Source: Owenia fusiformis
Taxonomy: Eukaryota; Annelida; Polychaeta; Sabellida; Oweniidae
Assembly: GCA_903813345.2 (NCBI GenBank)
Contig: CAIIXF020000002.1
Location: 15,138,467 to 15,202,466, forward strand
DNA length: 64,000 nucleotides
Reading direction: 5' to 3'
A program made the translations under genes and the position numbers. Below are positions 25,801 to 35,504 of this stretch, in pieces. Position 1 is the first letter of the stretch. Every line of letters starts with the position of its first letter. The notes under the pieces are model-generated. The model made no database searches, was not told where the DNA came from, and worked only from the letters and a program-made list of their open reading frames with translations.

Positions 25801-28800
25801 TAATCATTGTGTACAGATGACTAAGTGTGACAGATGCCTAAATGAGACAGATGACTAAGTGTGACAGTGACTAAGTGTGACAGATCTAAGTGTGACAGAT
25901 GACTAAATGTGACATGTGACTGGGCAGACCTTCACTCAATAGAGGGCTTTCTATATACATGGATAAAAGACGACAGTAGTAGTTTTGGTCTGGGTGGTAT
26001 GCCACTTATTTAAATTGAGAAACTGAAAAAACTAATTTAATAAATATTTCTAGTTGGATTTATGGAAAATCTTGCAATTGTGTTCATTAAATCATTGGAC
26101 ATTGATCAAAGGAAATAACAGAATATTAAAGTTCTTCCAGTAAAATGTATAAAGTAAATCATACACAGTGTATATATTATCAAATATGAAAAAAATCTTA
26201 ACAGGTAAATATGCAAATATCCTAAAATCTAAATAAAAATGAGACCTTGAAAGCTGAACAGCAAAGTTTTAAGTTAGCCTCAGTCTATTGATCTTTGCTA
26301 GGCAGCATTTTTTCAAAAGAAAAAAAGATGGATCTAGCCAATATATCTGATTCTTTAATTTAGCAAAAGATGGTGGGGTCTATTGGGAATGACTTTTGAA
26401 ATGACACTACCTACCAGATACCAGAGAATGTAATGTTGTAAAGGTATGTCAAAGATAATGTGGAAATCACTCAAGTGATGTCCTCGAACATCTATATATA
26501 TAATAATAATTATCATGTTAATTTTAGTTTGAGGGAACAGGTATGATAGGACAGGGTGGTGCTAATACATGGGACATGGATGAAGATATGGAATCAGACC
26601 TCACTGAACACAAGCAAAAGCCACAAGCAAACTCACGCTCAGCTACTATAGCTAAGCACATAGGTACATTTCCCTTTATTACTTTGGAAACTACTAAGCC
26701 ACAAGCAAACTCACGCTCAGCTACTATAGCTAAACACATAGGTACACTTCCTTTTATTACTTTGGAAACTACTAAGCCACTAGCAAACTCACGCTCAGCT
26801 ACTATAGCTAAGCACATAGGTACAATTCCCTTTATTGTTTTGGAAACTACAAAGCCACAAGCAAACTCACGCTCAGCTACTATAGCTAAGCACATAGGTA
26901 CAATTCCCTTTATTGTTTTGGAAACTACAAAGCCACAAGCAAACTCACGCTCAGCTACTATAGCTAAGCACATAGGTACAATTCCCTCTATTGTTTTGGA
27001 AACTACAAAGCCACAAGCAAACTCACGCTCAGCTACTATAGCTAAGCACATAGGTACAATTCCCTTTATTGTTTTGGAAACTACAAAGCCACGAGCAATC
27101 TCACGCTCAGCTTCTATAGCTAAACACATAGGTACACTTCCCTTTATTAGTTTGGAAACTACAGGGTAGTCCAAAAATGAGTATTCCTTTATATTCTAGG
27201 TCTATTTTATACCTGTACATGTATATGATTATCACTTGATTTCCAATCACTGAATGAAAACAATATTGATAAAACTACACTATATTGCTTCCACTATATG
27301 GGCAATGGCCTTTATAGATAAACATTCACAATACCCCTAACTACTTGGATTATGTGGTAGTAGTAGTAGAAAAGTAGCTAAAAATTATCTGCCATTTTTA
27401 TTATGAACTCGTGTGCTCATTGCTTTAGGGTGTGCAGTCGATACTTAACCACTTTAAATGGCCGCAACCATCTTTCCTGCCTGGTCACAGTGTTATGACA
27501 GACTTAGTTGTCTTTCAAATCTCTCTTGCATAATTTTGAAAATACCCTAAAAGCCTGTTCCTTTTTATCACACTTATTTCCCGGACAGAGTGCTTTCATT
27601 AATGTGTTTATTTCACATATTTAAGGAGGAGACTTGAGCGGTGAGAGTGAAGAAGAAGATACAGTTATGTTACAACAAGAAGATATAGGACTTCAATCTA
27701 AACCAATTATCAGGTATTGTTATTGTAACATTCAAACATTATGGGATTTATTGTAACATTCTGATTTTTGTATAATCAGGCACATTAAAACATTCTCAAG
27801 TACATTGTAACATTCTTACACTCATTATCATGTAAATCGTGACATTCTCACATTATCATGTACATTATAACATTCTCACATTATCATGTACATCATAACA
27901 TTCTCACATTATCATGTACATCGTAACATTCTCACATTATCATGTACATTGTAACATTCTCACATTATCATGTACATCATAACATTCTCACATAGTCATG
28001 TACATCGTAACATTCTCACATTATCATGTACATCATAACATTCTCACATTATCATGTACATCATAACATTCTCACATAATCATGTACATCATAACATTCT
28101 CACATTATCATGTCAAATCATAACATTCTCACATAGTCATGTACATCGTAACATTCTCACATTATCATGTACATCATAACATTCTCACATAGTCATGTAC
28201 ATCATAACATTCTCACATTATCATGTACATTGTAACATTCTCACATTATCATGTACATCATAACATTCTCACATAATCATGTACATCATAACATTCTTAC
28301 ATTATCATGTACATCGTAACATTCTCACATTATCATGTACATCATAACATTCTCACATTATCATGTACATCATAACATTCTCACATTATCATGTACATCA
28401 TAACATTCTCACATTATCATGTACATCATAACATTCTCACATTATCATGTACATCATAACATTCTCACATTATCATGTACATCATAACATTCTCACATTA
28501 TCATGTACATCATAACATTCTCACATTATCATGTACATCATAACATTCTCACATTATCATGTACATCATAACATTCTCACATTATCATGTACATCATAAC
28601 ATTCTCACATTATCATGTACATCGTAACATTCTCACATTATCATGTACATCATAACATTCTCACATTATCATGTACACCGTAACATTCTCACATTATCAT
28701 GTACATCGTAACATTCTCACATTATCATGTACATCATAACATTCTCACATTATCATGTACATCGTAACATTCTCACATTATCATGTACATCGTAACATTC

Positions 28801-29498
28801 TCACATTATCATGTACATCGTAACATTCTCACATTATCATGTACATCGTAACATTCTCACATTATCATGTACATCGTAACATTCTCACATTATCATGTAC
28901 ATCATAACATTCTCACATTATCATGTACATCGTAACATTCTCACATTATCATGTACATCATAACATTCTCACATTATCATGTACATCGTAACATTCTCAC
29001 ATTATCATGTACATCATAACATTCTCACATTATCATGTACATCGTAACATTCTCACATTATCATGTACATCGTAACATTCTCACATTATCATGTACATCA
29101 TAACATTCTCACATTATCATGTACATCATAACATTCTCACATTATCATGTACATCGTAACATTCTCACATTATCATGTACACCGTAACATTCTCACATTA
29201 TCATGTACATCATAACATTCTCACATTATCATGTACATCGTAATATTTTCACAATCATTTACATTGTAACATTCGTACATTATCATAATCATGTACGTAC
29301 ATTGTAACTTTTTCACATTATCATATACATTGTAATATACAATCATTTACATTGTAACATTTTCACATTATCATGTAGATCCTCATTATATATCTATATA
29401 TTTGCAGTAGTGAAGAGCCAACAGGAAATGAAATAGACCTGACTGCAGCACTCGCTAAACCCAGGGGAAAGAAGAAAAAATCAAAACATAAACATTGA
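13737..29498 (+). CDS. EXOSC9: EXOSC9 (exosome component 9, Rrp45), 13 coding exons, complete
   Basis: Spliced gene; exons 13737-13802, 16705-16799, 17191-17307, 17878-17980, 19558-19655, 21557-21596, 23130-23212, 24676-24808, 25183-25271, 25557-25749, 26528-26663 (shortest form), 27626-27713 and 29408-29498. All junctions are GT/AG and keep frame, giving 443 aa, close to the roughly 440 aa of animal EXOSC9. Family landmarks seen: RIDGRE (23-28), DYGCC (42-46), VMAQVSCE after residue 54, VWELRVDVH (from 128), HFRRPDV, DERDPVPLSI, DPNEREERVMDG (207-218), MNKHREIC (224-231), EKFGFAES (279-286), then an acidic patch SGESEEED (389-396) and a lysine-rich tail (434-443) that may serve nuclear import. 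Known role: a catalytically inactive RNase PH-fold subunit of the nine-subunit exosome ring, pairing with EXOSC4, in nuclear and cytoplasmic RNA decay. Odd: two 5' splice sites lie in tandem-repeat arrays. Confidence 0.96.
13824..14237. mobile_element. Foldback element in EXOSC9 intron 1, TTAA ends
   Basis: TTAAGGTTCAGCTGGAAAG is mirrored by CTTTCCAGCTGTACCTTAA, with arms of about 150 bp. It begins 21 bp after the intron 1 donor. Confidence 0.7.
14238..15680. mobile_element. Composite of nested and inverted repeats in EXOSC9 intron 1
   Basis: 14450-14640 is inverted near 15370-15550. The stretch TGTTGTCTGGAAACTTTG and its 100-bp context at 13996-14105 recur in the same orientation at about 15570-15668. 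Inside sits a TTAA-bounded MITE (14764-15222). No coding potential. Confidence 0.6.
14764..15222. mobile_element. 459-bp TTAA-flanked MITE
   Basis: TTAAGGATGCAGTACTGGGT is mirrored by GACCTGGTACTGCATCCTTAA-type sequence. TTAA lies at both borders. Confidence 0.65.
15681..16704. other. Rest of EXOSC9 intron 1
   Basis: No gene. A weak inverted repeat with AATGTGAAATGACCATT (16364) and AATGGTCACTTCACATT (16433) is visible. Confidence 0.5.
16705..16799 (+). CDS. EXOSC9: EXOSC9 coding exon 2
   Basis: Acceptor TTTTTTCAG, then RIDGREPYDLRKIKI and GLDYGCCHVELGKT, the first strands of RNase PH domain 1. Donor AG|GTATGC, phase 2. Confidence 0.95.
17191..17307 (+). CDS. EXOSC9: EXOSC9 coding exon 3
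   Basis: Acceptor TTTTCTTCAG. Encodes VMAQVSCEIAAPKQTR and the NVELSPMAAPQFE stretch conserved in Rrp45. Donor AG|GTAGGT, phase 2. Confidence 0.95.
17773..17808 (+). repeat. 36-bp segment shared by introns 3 and 7, copy 1
   Basis: CTAGGTGGTGACATT, then TGTCATGTTAATGCC, 70 bp before the exon 4 acceptor. It recurs with one mismatch at 24623-24658, just before the exon 8 acceptor. Similarity extends upstream (GGTCAAAAAAGGTATTTTT). Confidence 0.8.
17878..17980 (+). CDS. EXOSC9: EXOSC9 coding exon 4
   Basis: Acceptor TATACAG. Encodes a helical stretch ending VDLESLCIMAGEK, matching the family's TESLC-AGEK motif. Donor AAG|GTAAGT, phase 0. Confidence 0.95.
18801..18918. repeat. Long hairpin in EXOSC9 intron 4
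   Basis: ACTGGATGATCAGGAGCTGG is perfectly mirrored by CCAGCTCCTGATCATCCAGT, with the match continuing inward. Nearby TTATTATGCACCTT (about 18927) and AAGATGCATAATGA (about 19356) may be ends of a related MITE. Confidence 0.7.
19558..19655 (+). CDS. EXOSC9: EXOSC9 coding exon 5
   Basis: Acceptor ends CAAG, less usual than CAG. Encodes VWELRVDVHVLNHEGN and IAAIAALAHF, the core of RNase PH domain 1. Donor CAG|GTATGT, phase 2. Confidence 0.95.
19656..21556. other. EXOSC9 intron 5
   Basis: 1.9-kb intron. Contains a C run at about 20187 and a CpG-richer block at about 20810-21440 that may be an old transposon. No clear ends or coding content seen. Confidence 0.5.
21557..21596 (+). CDS. EXOSC9: EXOSC9 coding exon 6 (40 bp)
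   Basis: Very short exon encoding RPDVTVCGEEITV between a strong CT-rich acceptor (TTTCTAG) and donor GTG|GTAAGA. It fits exactly between the HFR of exon 5 and the HPADERDP of exon 7. Confidence 0.92.
21597..23129. other. EXOSC9 intron 6
   Basis: No gene. The motif CCGTCCCTTGGACGC (21927) and a similar CCGTCCCAGGGACGC (22439) suggest repeat debris. No boundaries defined. Confidence 0.45.
23130..23212 (+). CDS. EXOSC9: EXOSC9 coding exon 7 (donor repeated downstream)
   Basis: Acceptor TTTTTTCCAG. Encodes HPADERDPVPLSILHMPLCV and TFAFFHNG. The first donor AATGG|GTAAGT (phase 2) joins in frame to KCLILDPNERE of exon 8. The last 48 bp of this exon plus the donor are the first unit of the 55-bp tandem array that follows. 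Confidence 0.93.
23165..24590 (+). repeat. 55-bp array repeating exon 7 end plus 5' splice site
   Basis: Each unit holds CTCTGTGTGTCACATTTGCC, then TTCTTTCATAATGG and GTAAGT. Donors start at 23213 (true exon end), 23268, 23323, 23378, 23433, 23488, 23543, 23598, 23653, 23708, 24353, 24408, 24463, 24518 and 24573, with one more at 24298 created by a hAT insertion. Most keep GTAAGT; 23268 reads GTAAGC and 23323 GTAACT. The unit is not a multiple of three, and an in-frame TAA follows the exon at once if the first donor is skipped. Confidence 0.95.
23716..24297. mobile_element. 582-bp non-autonomous hAT element inserted on a splice donor
   Basis: Ends TATTGGTGTCAA and TTGACACCTCTA with AACCGGTTAACCGG subterminal motifs. 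The 8-bp target duplication GTAAGTAC (23708-23715 and 24298-24305) is itself the donor sequence of the 55-bp unit. The interior is a roughly 130-bp direct duplication (about 23918-24050 and 24050-24190). No transposase. Confidence 0.85.
24623..24658 (+). repeat. 36-bp segment shared by introns 3 and 7, copy 2
   Basis: Ends 17 bp before the exon 8 acceptor and begins right after the 55-bp array. TTAAT within it could act as a branch point. Confidence 0.8.
24676..24808 (+). CDS. EXOSC9: EXOSC9 coding exon 8
   Basis: Acceptor TCATTGTAG. Encodes KCLILDPNEREERVMDG and MNKHREICTLQISG, strongly conserved in RNase PH domain 2. Donor CAG|GTTTGT, phase 0. Confidence 0.95.
25183..25271 (+). CDS. EXOSC9: EXOSC9 coding exon 9
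   Basis: Acceptor TTTTTGTAG. Encodes IFRCTNMAVKKV and LTELIQLSLENDSNA, the final helix of the RNase PH fold. Donor AG|GTATGA, phase 2. Confidence 0.94.
25557..25749 (+). CDS. EXOSC9: EXOSC9 coding exon 10
   Basis: Encodes GEKFGFAES, an invariant Rrp45 landmark, then an acidic linker. The acceptor chosen (CTGTAG at 25556) keeps the family's spacing but has a weak pyrimidine tract. A stronger TATTTTCAG lies 36 bp upstream in the same frame. Donor ATG|GTAATG, phase 0. Confidence 0.9.
25801..25922. repeat. Degenerate ~17-bp repeat after exon 10
   Basis: Several irregular copies of GATGACTAAGTGTGACA in EXOSC9 intron 10. Confidence 0.7.
26528..26663 (+). CDS. EXOSC9: EXOSC9 coding exon 11, variable 3' end (to 27131)
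   Basis: Acceptor ATTTTAG. Encodes FEGTGMIGQGGANTWDMDED, matching the family's conserved G-x-G-x-x-x-W-x-D-x-x-D patch, then enters a 26-residue tandem repeat. Equivalent phase-1 donors (ATAG|GTAC) follow residue AKHI in each of seven repeats, at 26664, 26742, 26820, 26898, 26976, 27054 and 27132. Each joins in frame to exon 12. The first gives the family's normal length (443 aa) and the last gives 599 aa. Confidence 0.8.
26621..27166 (+). repeat. 78-bp in-frame coding array, 7 units, each with a donor
   Basis: The unit encodes ANSRSATIAKHIGT plus a PFI-LETTKPQ stretch, 26 codons. All seven units stay open. Each has ATAG|GTAC after AKHI at the same phase. Copies differ mainly in the bases just after the donor. 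Confidence 0.93.
27626..27713 (+). CDS. EXOSC9: EXOSC9 coding exon 12
   Basis: Encodes GGDLSGESEEEDTVML, the acidic patch near the EXOSC9 C-terminus. The acceptor is a NAGNAG site (AAGGAG), so one glycine may be optional. Donor CAG|GTATTG, phase 2; a 28-bp minisatellite starts within about 15 bp of it. Confidence 0.88.
27726..29370. repeat. 28-bp minisatellite filling EXOSC9 intron 12
   Basis: More than 50 units of CATAACATTCTCACATTATC plus ATGTACAT, with C-A-T-A / C-G-T-A as the main variant. It occupies nearly the whole intron between exons 12 and 13. Confidence 0.95.
29408..29498 (+). CDS. EXOSC9: EXOSC9 coding exon 13, C-terminus
   Basis: Acceptor ATTTGCAG. Encodes SSEEPTGNEIDLTAALAKP, then a basic GKKKKSKHKH tail and TGA. 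The lysine-rich ending matches the family. Confidence 0.9.
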
Positions 29499-29776
29499 GA
29501 ACTCATTAATTATGATGTCATATCAGTTATCAGTCTGCCTTTGGATTATACTATATCTAGTAAAATTGGCCTTTACCTGGTGCCAAATCTGATATCACAA
29601 TTTCAATGAATACCATTCAAGTTTGGCCTAGGACTTCTAGAATTTATTCCAAGTTAACATCAATGGATTGTACAGGATGGCCAATGCCAGACATACTTTT
29701 GTTAGATTTGTTCCAGTGAAAGTATAGACATTGGGTTACATGTTAAAAACACTGTACTGTGTAAACCTCCTGTTGA

Positions 29777-29782
29777 AATAAA
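29777..29782 (+). terminator. Candidate EXOSC9 polyadenylation signal
   Basis: AATAAA, 279 bp after the stop codon, in AT-rich sequence. A foldback MITE follows at 29853. The cleavage site was not determined. Confidence 0.45.
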
Positions 29783-29852
29783 TTATTTTTGCATTTACAG
29801 TAAAATTCACTTTTATGTCATGGGATGCACTAAGTCGCACACTGCCCTCTAT

Positions 29853-30045
29853 CATGGGCGTAGCGCCCGGTACGCTGGGTATGCACAGGTGTACCAGATG
29901 GTTGCAAATTCGCTTCAAATACAACCAAATTTCACAATTTTCCTGGGGGCAACCCCCAGACCCCCCTGAATGCTGTTTTTGATTCACTCAACTCTTGTTC
30001 CTGTGGTGGTGGCGTACTACTTAGAAAAATAGCGCTACGCTCATG
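29853..30045. mobile_element. 193-bp MITE with CATGGGCGTAGCGC ends
   Basis: CATGGGCGTAGCGC is mirrored by GCGCTACGCTCATG. It lies just after the EXOSC9 poly(A) signal. Confidence 0.65.
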
Positions 30046-30111
30046 GCTATACAATGGCTCTATTGATCTAGAAGAGTTAATATATGGGGTAAACTGGAGA
30101 GCAAACTGATA

Positions 30112-30776
30112 TCAGAGAAGGAGCCTTGGTTGTGAAAGTGGCAATGCATAGGACCTATAACACTATACCAGGGAAGGGGCCTTAGTTGTGAAAGTGGCAA
30201 TGCATTGGACCTATAACACTATACCAGGGAAGGGGCCTTAGTTGTGAAAGTGGCAATGCATAGGACCTATAACACTATACCAGGGAAGGGGCCTTAGTTG
30301 TGAAAGTGGCAATGCATTGGACCTATAACACTATACCAGGGAAGGGGCCTTAGTTGTGAAAGTGGCAATGCATTGGACCTATAACACTATACCAGGGAAG
30401 GGGCCTTAGTTGTGAAAGTGGCAATGCATAGGACCTATAACACTATTCCAGGGAAGGGGCCTTAGTTGTGAAAGTAGCAATGCATTGGACCTATAACACT
30501 ATACCAAGGAAGGGGCCTTAGTTGTGAAAGTGGCAATGCATTGGACCTATAACACTATACCAAGGAAGGGGCTTTAGTTGTGAAAGTGGCAATGCATAGG
30601 ACCTATAACACTATACCAGGGAAGGGGCCTTAGTTGTGAAAGTGGCAATGCATAGGACCTATAACACTATACAAGGGAAGGGGCCTTAGTTGTGAAAGTG
30701 GCAATGCATAGGACCTATAACACAATACCAGGGAAGGGGCCTTAGTTGTGAAAGTGGCAATGCATTGGACCTTTAA
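30112..30776. repeat. 56-bp minisatellite, about 12 units
   Basis: Unit contains GGACCTATAACACTATACCA, then GGGAAGGGGCCTTAGTTGTG. Confidence 0.93.
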
Positions 30777-31225
30777 CAGAGAGTGGTGGGGGACAAACAT
30801 TCACAGAAATATAGATTTCAACAAAAACAGTTGTATGTTTTAGTTTTTATTTCTTTTTATTTTGATCGCCTTACTGTTGTATGAATTGAGTTCATCTCTA
30901 GTCACAATGATGAATTTATGGAAATATAAGATCAGTATATGTATATATTATATACATCTTTAATTGCTTTATACAGTAATGCATGTATCTTCAAATGTAA
31001 TTCAAGGAAAGGTTTCCCACCATCTCAATGTTCTCCTCAGAATTCGTTTCTCAAGTGGATGCAAAGTTCTAATTCTTACAATTCTATCCAAAATTGGGGA
31101 ATAAAAGAATGCCAATTTTTCAAAATTTTCTTCATTTTCAAGTACCGTACGTGCTGTCCCTACTTAAAATTCTCAGGATATATGATCTGAGGCCTCATCA
31201 TGGATCTTCCACAAAATTTGAGTTT

Positions 31226-31340
31226 GTGATTTGAACAGTTACGCTGGTGCAACCGTGATTTGAACAGTTGGGCTGGTGCAACCGTGATTTGAACAGTTGG
31301 GCTGGTGCAACCGTGATTTGAACAGTTGCGCTGGCACAAC
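31226..31340. repeat. 29-bp minisatellite, about 4 units
   Basis: Unit GTGATTTGAACAGTTGGGCT plus GGTGCAACC. Confidence 0.9.
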
Positions 31341-31994
31341 TCTGCCTTGTGTCATTTCTACCATTTGCACTTTGGCTAAAAGGCGGCAATTTTGAAAATG
31401 TGTTATTTAACCTTTTTTTTTTGCTGTAACTGTAGAAGTAGTAGAAAATTTTGTAAAAATTGCTGTTCGATGGGATTTGCTATGATTTGGCGTTGTTATC
31501 TGATTTTGGATTGACACAATTAAAATAGATAACAAATGCTTCAAAGATGGGTATTATTTGTGATTTGATTTGTGGCAGTGTAAAATCTGATACAATCTTT
31601 TGGTCAGTTGCGTCCACAATATCCTTTAATCTGTATCACCGTTGCATTGCACTCAATTAATTTTAAAAATCTTGTGTGTGATTCACAAAAACTTGCACTG
31701 TGTTGTGGTGTGATTGCAAATTTGCATGGTGATTGGTCGATGATGAGGCCTCTGATCACTTCATATAAAGTTCGACTGAAAAAAGGTATTGCATATTTTA
31801 TTATAAGGGCATTCTGAGGAAAGGTCATTGACTTCAATCAACAATACAATGGCTGTGAGACTGAATGCTTGAGGAGATGCTCTACTTTCATAGTTAGGCA
31901 TATGATTTATAAGTGAATGTGTATGAACATTTTACTGAAAAACCAATAACCAACAACTTCTCAATATTTTTGGACGTGTGGATATATCACAATA

Positions 31995-32490
31995 TACTCC
32001 CCCTTCAAAAGTTTGGCAACCCAGACTCAAGAATTTAATTCCTATAAAGCTTTCAATTTCCCTTTGTTGATTATATCACGAGAAAGGCCAAGATATAAAT
32101 GATATCCATGACCCTAGATGGTCAATTGGGGCTGCCACAATATTTTCAAATCAGAAGTCCTGGATATTTCCCTGATTCAAGCGTGATATTCTCCTTCCTC
32201 AAGATTCTGAATTTCCTTTACCTTTCTGAGGAAATTCTAAACCTGACTAAAAACAGTGGCAACACTGTCAATTTAAACTACCAGTAAATGCTTTGGCCTT
32301 ACATGATGTAACTTTATCATGTTTGCTAGTACACTAAACAAAATGGCATACAGAACTTAACTATATAGTAGAAATATAATATATTCTCACCAGAATACAC
32401 ATTTTGCTTGAAAATGGTACAAGATGTAGGATAAATAGTATTAGATACACCCCTCTCCAAATGTTTGGTAATAAGATAAATCTTTTTGGA
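31995..32490. mobile_element. Possible mariner-type end fragments
   Basis: TATACTCCCCCTTCAAAAGT (about 31995) and TACACCCCTCTCCAAATG (about 32445) each resemble the end of the element at 8284, both in direct orientation. No full element is delimited. The sequence between them shows no gene. Confidence 0.35.
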
Positions 32491-32554
32491 TCACATGTCA
32501 AAGATTGATCATTTCTGAGCTATTTCAATATATATGGTACCTAAAAGGAGAAGG

Positions 32555-33545
32555 GGCGTGTATGCAAATGGTAAATGAAAATGTCCTCATCAGACTTATA
32601 GAAGGGGGGTGTATGCAAATGGTAAATGAAAATGTCCTCATCAGACTTATAGAATGGGGTGTATGCAAATGGTAAATGAAAATGTCCTCATCAGACTTAT
32701 AGAAGGGGGTGTATGCAAATGGTAAATGAAAATGTCCTCATCAGACTTATAGAAGGGGGTGTATGCAAATGGTAAATGAAAATGTCCTCATCAGACTTAT
32801 AGAAGGGGGGTGTATGCAAAGGGTAAATTTCCTCATCAGACTTATAGAAGGGGGGTGTATGCAAATGGTAAATGTCCTCATCCGACTTATAGAAGGGGGT
32901 GTATGCAAATGGTAAATGTCCTCATCAGACTTATAGAAGGGGGGTGTATGCAAATGGTAAATGTCCTCATCAGACTTATAGAAGGGGGGTGTATGCAAAT
33001 GGTAAATGAAAATGTCCTCATCAGACTTATAGAAGGGGGGTGTATGCAAATGGTAAATGAAAATGTCCTCATCAGACTTATAGAAGGGGGTGTATGCAAA
33101 TGGTAAATGAAAATGTCCTCATCAGACTTATAGAAGGGGGGTGTATGCAAATGGTAAATGAAAATGTCCTCATCAGACTTATAGAAGGGGGTGTATGCAA
33201 ATGGTAAATGAAAATGTCCTCATCAGACTTATAGAAGGGGGGTGTATGCAAAGGGTAAATTTCCTCATCAGACTTATAGAAGGGGGGTGTATGCAAATGG
33301 TAAATGTCCTCATCCGACTTATAGAAGGGGGTGTATGCAAATGGTAAATGTCCTCATCAGACTTATAGAAGGGGGGTGTATGCAAATGGTAAATGTCCTC
33401 ATCAGACTTATAGAAGGGGGGTGTATGCAAATGGTAAATGAAAATGTCCTCATCAGACTTATAGAAGGGGGGTGTATGCAAATGGTAAATGTCCTCATCA
33501 GACTTATAGAAGGGGGGTGTATGCAAATGGTAAATGTCCTCATCA
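32555..33545. repeat. 44/50-bp minisatellite with higher-order structure
   Basis: Unit GTGTATGCAAATGGTAAATG plus TCCTCATCAGACTTATAGAA and a G run; long units carry an extra AAAATG. A block near 32810 recurs near 33242, including the rare variants AAGGGTAAATTTCC and CATCCGAC. Confidence 0.93.
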
Positions 33546-35504
33546 TGATAACACAGAGGTGTGAGTGTCGCCCATTTCTAAGTGGCATTACTAAGTGGTA
33601 ATTAATATTTAAATTTTTCTTGGGAGATTCAGAAGAAACTGTGTCATGGTGAAGAATTGCATTATAGATCTCAAATCTACCTTTTGTTTATATCCTGTTG
33701 ATACAATGCTAGGCACTTTAGTTAGAAACCATTCTTATTAACAAATAAGTGTATTTTGATGAAAATATATATTCATTCAAAGCATCACATACAATTTTAA
33801 ATTTCACAAAATCATAAATATATAATAACATTCATTGATTCTCACAAAAATTGGCCATATTTCATCACCCATCTGTTCTTATTCATATTTTCCATTCAGC
33901 TTAGATCTGAATTCATTCAAGTTTCTACAGATGTCAAAATACAAATGTTTTAATAGACTTGAATTCTAAAATTGATATTCTTAAAATAATTAATTTTAAT
34001 TCCCAATAGTTAAAATATAAAAGTAAATAAGATTTCAAATGAGGGTCAACCAAGATGCAGTGTTCATGTAAATGTGTTTTGTGAACACCTTCCTCAAAGG
34101 CGTTTGCTTCTTACAAAGGTGAACAATGATATGGCTTACCTTAATGCCGTAGGAAATTGTACAATAGACTGCAATATCTCATTGATTAAAAGTCAATTTT
34201 TAAATTCAATAAAAAAGATGTGTGGACCCTATATCTAAATATTAAGTACCCTTGCAGAATATATTTTACAATCAGAACATTACAATCCACATTTTCTAAT
34301 TCAAAGAATTATTCATTTTATTTTTTATTCAGAGTTGAATCTCCAAAAACTACAATTTTTGACATACGATTTTATTAAAATCACAATGTTTATGTCATGT
34401 TTGTCAAAATCTATAGTTTTTGAGATGTTTAATGTACAGAGTGTGTTCTCAATCTATTATCATTTAAGTTCCTGTTATCCAAGTTATCAAAGATCATATG
34501 AGAGTTATCCTTTAATTAGTGTTATCCTGTATTATACAGGGCTGATTCGTAAACTACACATATGTTGTGATATTTAGTGTATCTATAATATATCTACTTT
34601 ATTTACAAGATTTACAAAATACATCCAGTACAGCAAGCAGTATCTAAAATGTAAGTTTTTATCATATAAGTCACAATGAACTGAGTAGGCATCTTTGAAC
34701 ATTAAATTTCCAGAATTAAAATATCCAATATATTGCTGAAAATATGCACTTGGTGCATGATTCAGTTTGGTGAATTATGGTTGCTGGTTTGCAAGACCCA
34801 ACTCTATGGATATTAAGTGGAAGTGCTATTTATGTTTTGAACATTGTTAAGGAGCTTGAATTAGTTTTGTCAAGGAATAATGTCATTATTTCAGATGCAA
34901 AAATGTCATCAATTATATTACAGATTGCCCCCCAACCCATATCAAACAACATGACATGATTCACCCAACATTATTAGATATATATTAGAGATTTTTTCAA
35001 ATAAAAAGTCAGGTCATTTTAAAAATCAAAGTACACTCTCAAAATGTAATTGACCTAACCCCCCCCCTAAACATGATGATATTAGGGTAGTATACATCAA
35101 TATTGACACTCTCCTTAGCTCTTGCTAAGAATTCCTGGAGATGATGTCATTGGAGTGTATGTATGGTGCTATATGGGATGCATACAATCGGTAATAAGTG
35201 ACCTCTATATTTTATAACTGAACAAATATATACAATTGGATAAATGAGGTACATGCACTTGTAATACTAACATCATGTTCAGGGTATCTGTACTGACTTA
35301 AGCGTTCACTTGTTATTGTACACCCAGCAGTATAAAGTGATATGCCCCAGACATTTGCTGTATGCCTTGACTGAAATTTGCTATAAAACAAATGTAAAGG
35401 GCATAGCCAGGATTTAAAACATTTTTCTGTAAAATTTTGAAGAAGCAGAGCACACACATTCTAGAGCCTTTTGGCAGTTACGATACAGGCTGCTGCTATG
35501 TTGC
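33546..35504. other. AT-rich intergenic sequence, possible UBL3 3' UTR
   Basis: No open frame of interest. If the UBL3 3' UTR is long, its end could lie here; several TTTATT sites exist but none is decisive. Confidence 0.35.

Noticed and set aside
26621-27166. Reading the 78-bp array as a chain of 43-bp exons and 35-bp introns
   Set aside because: AG occurs before each CCACAAGC, but 35-bp introns are too short for animal splicing and the whole array is open in frame.
26524-27174. - strand 216-codon frame over the 78-bp array
   Set aside because: Shadow of the + strand coding repeat of EXOSC9 exon 11.
27726-29370. CRISPR-like look of the 28-bp intron 12 array
   Set aside because: Units are directly adjacent with no unique spacers, inside an intron of an animal gene.
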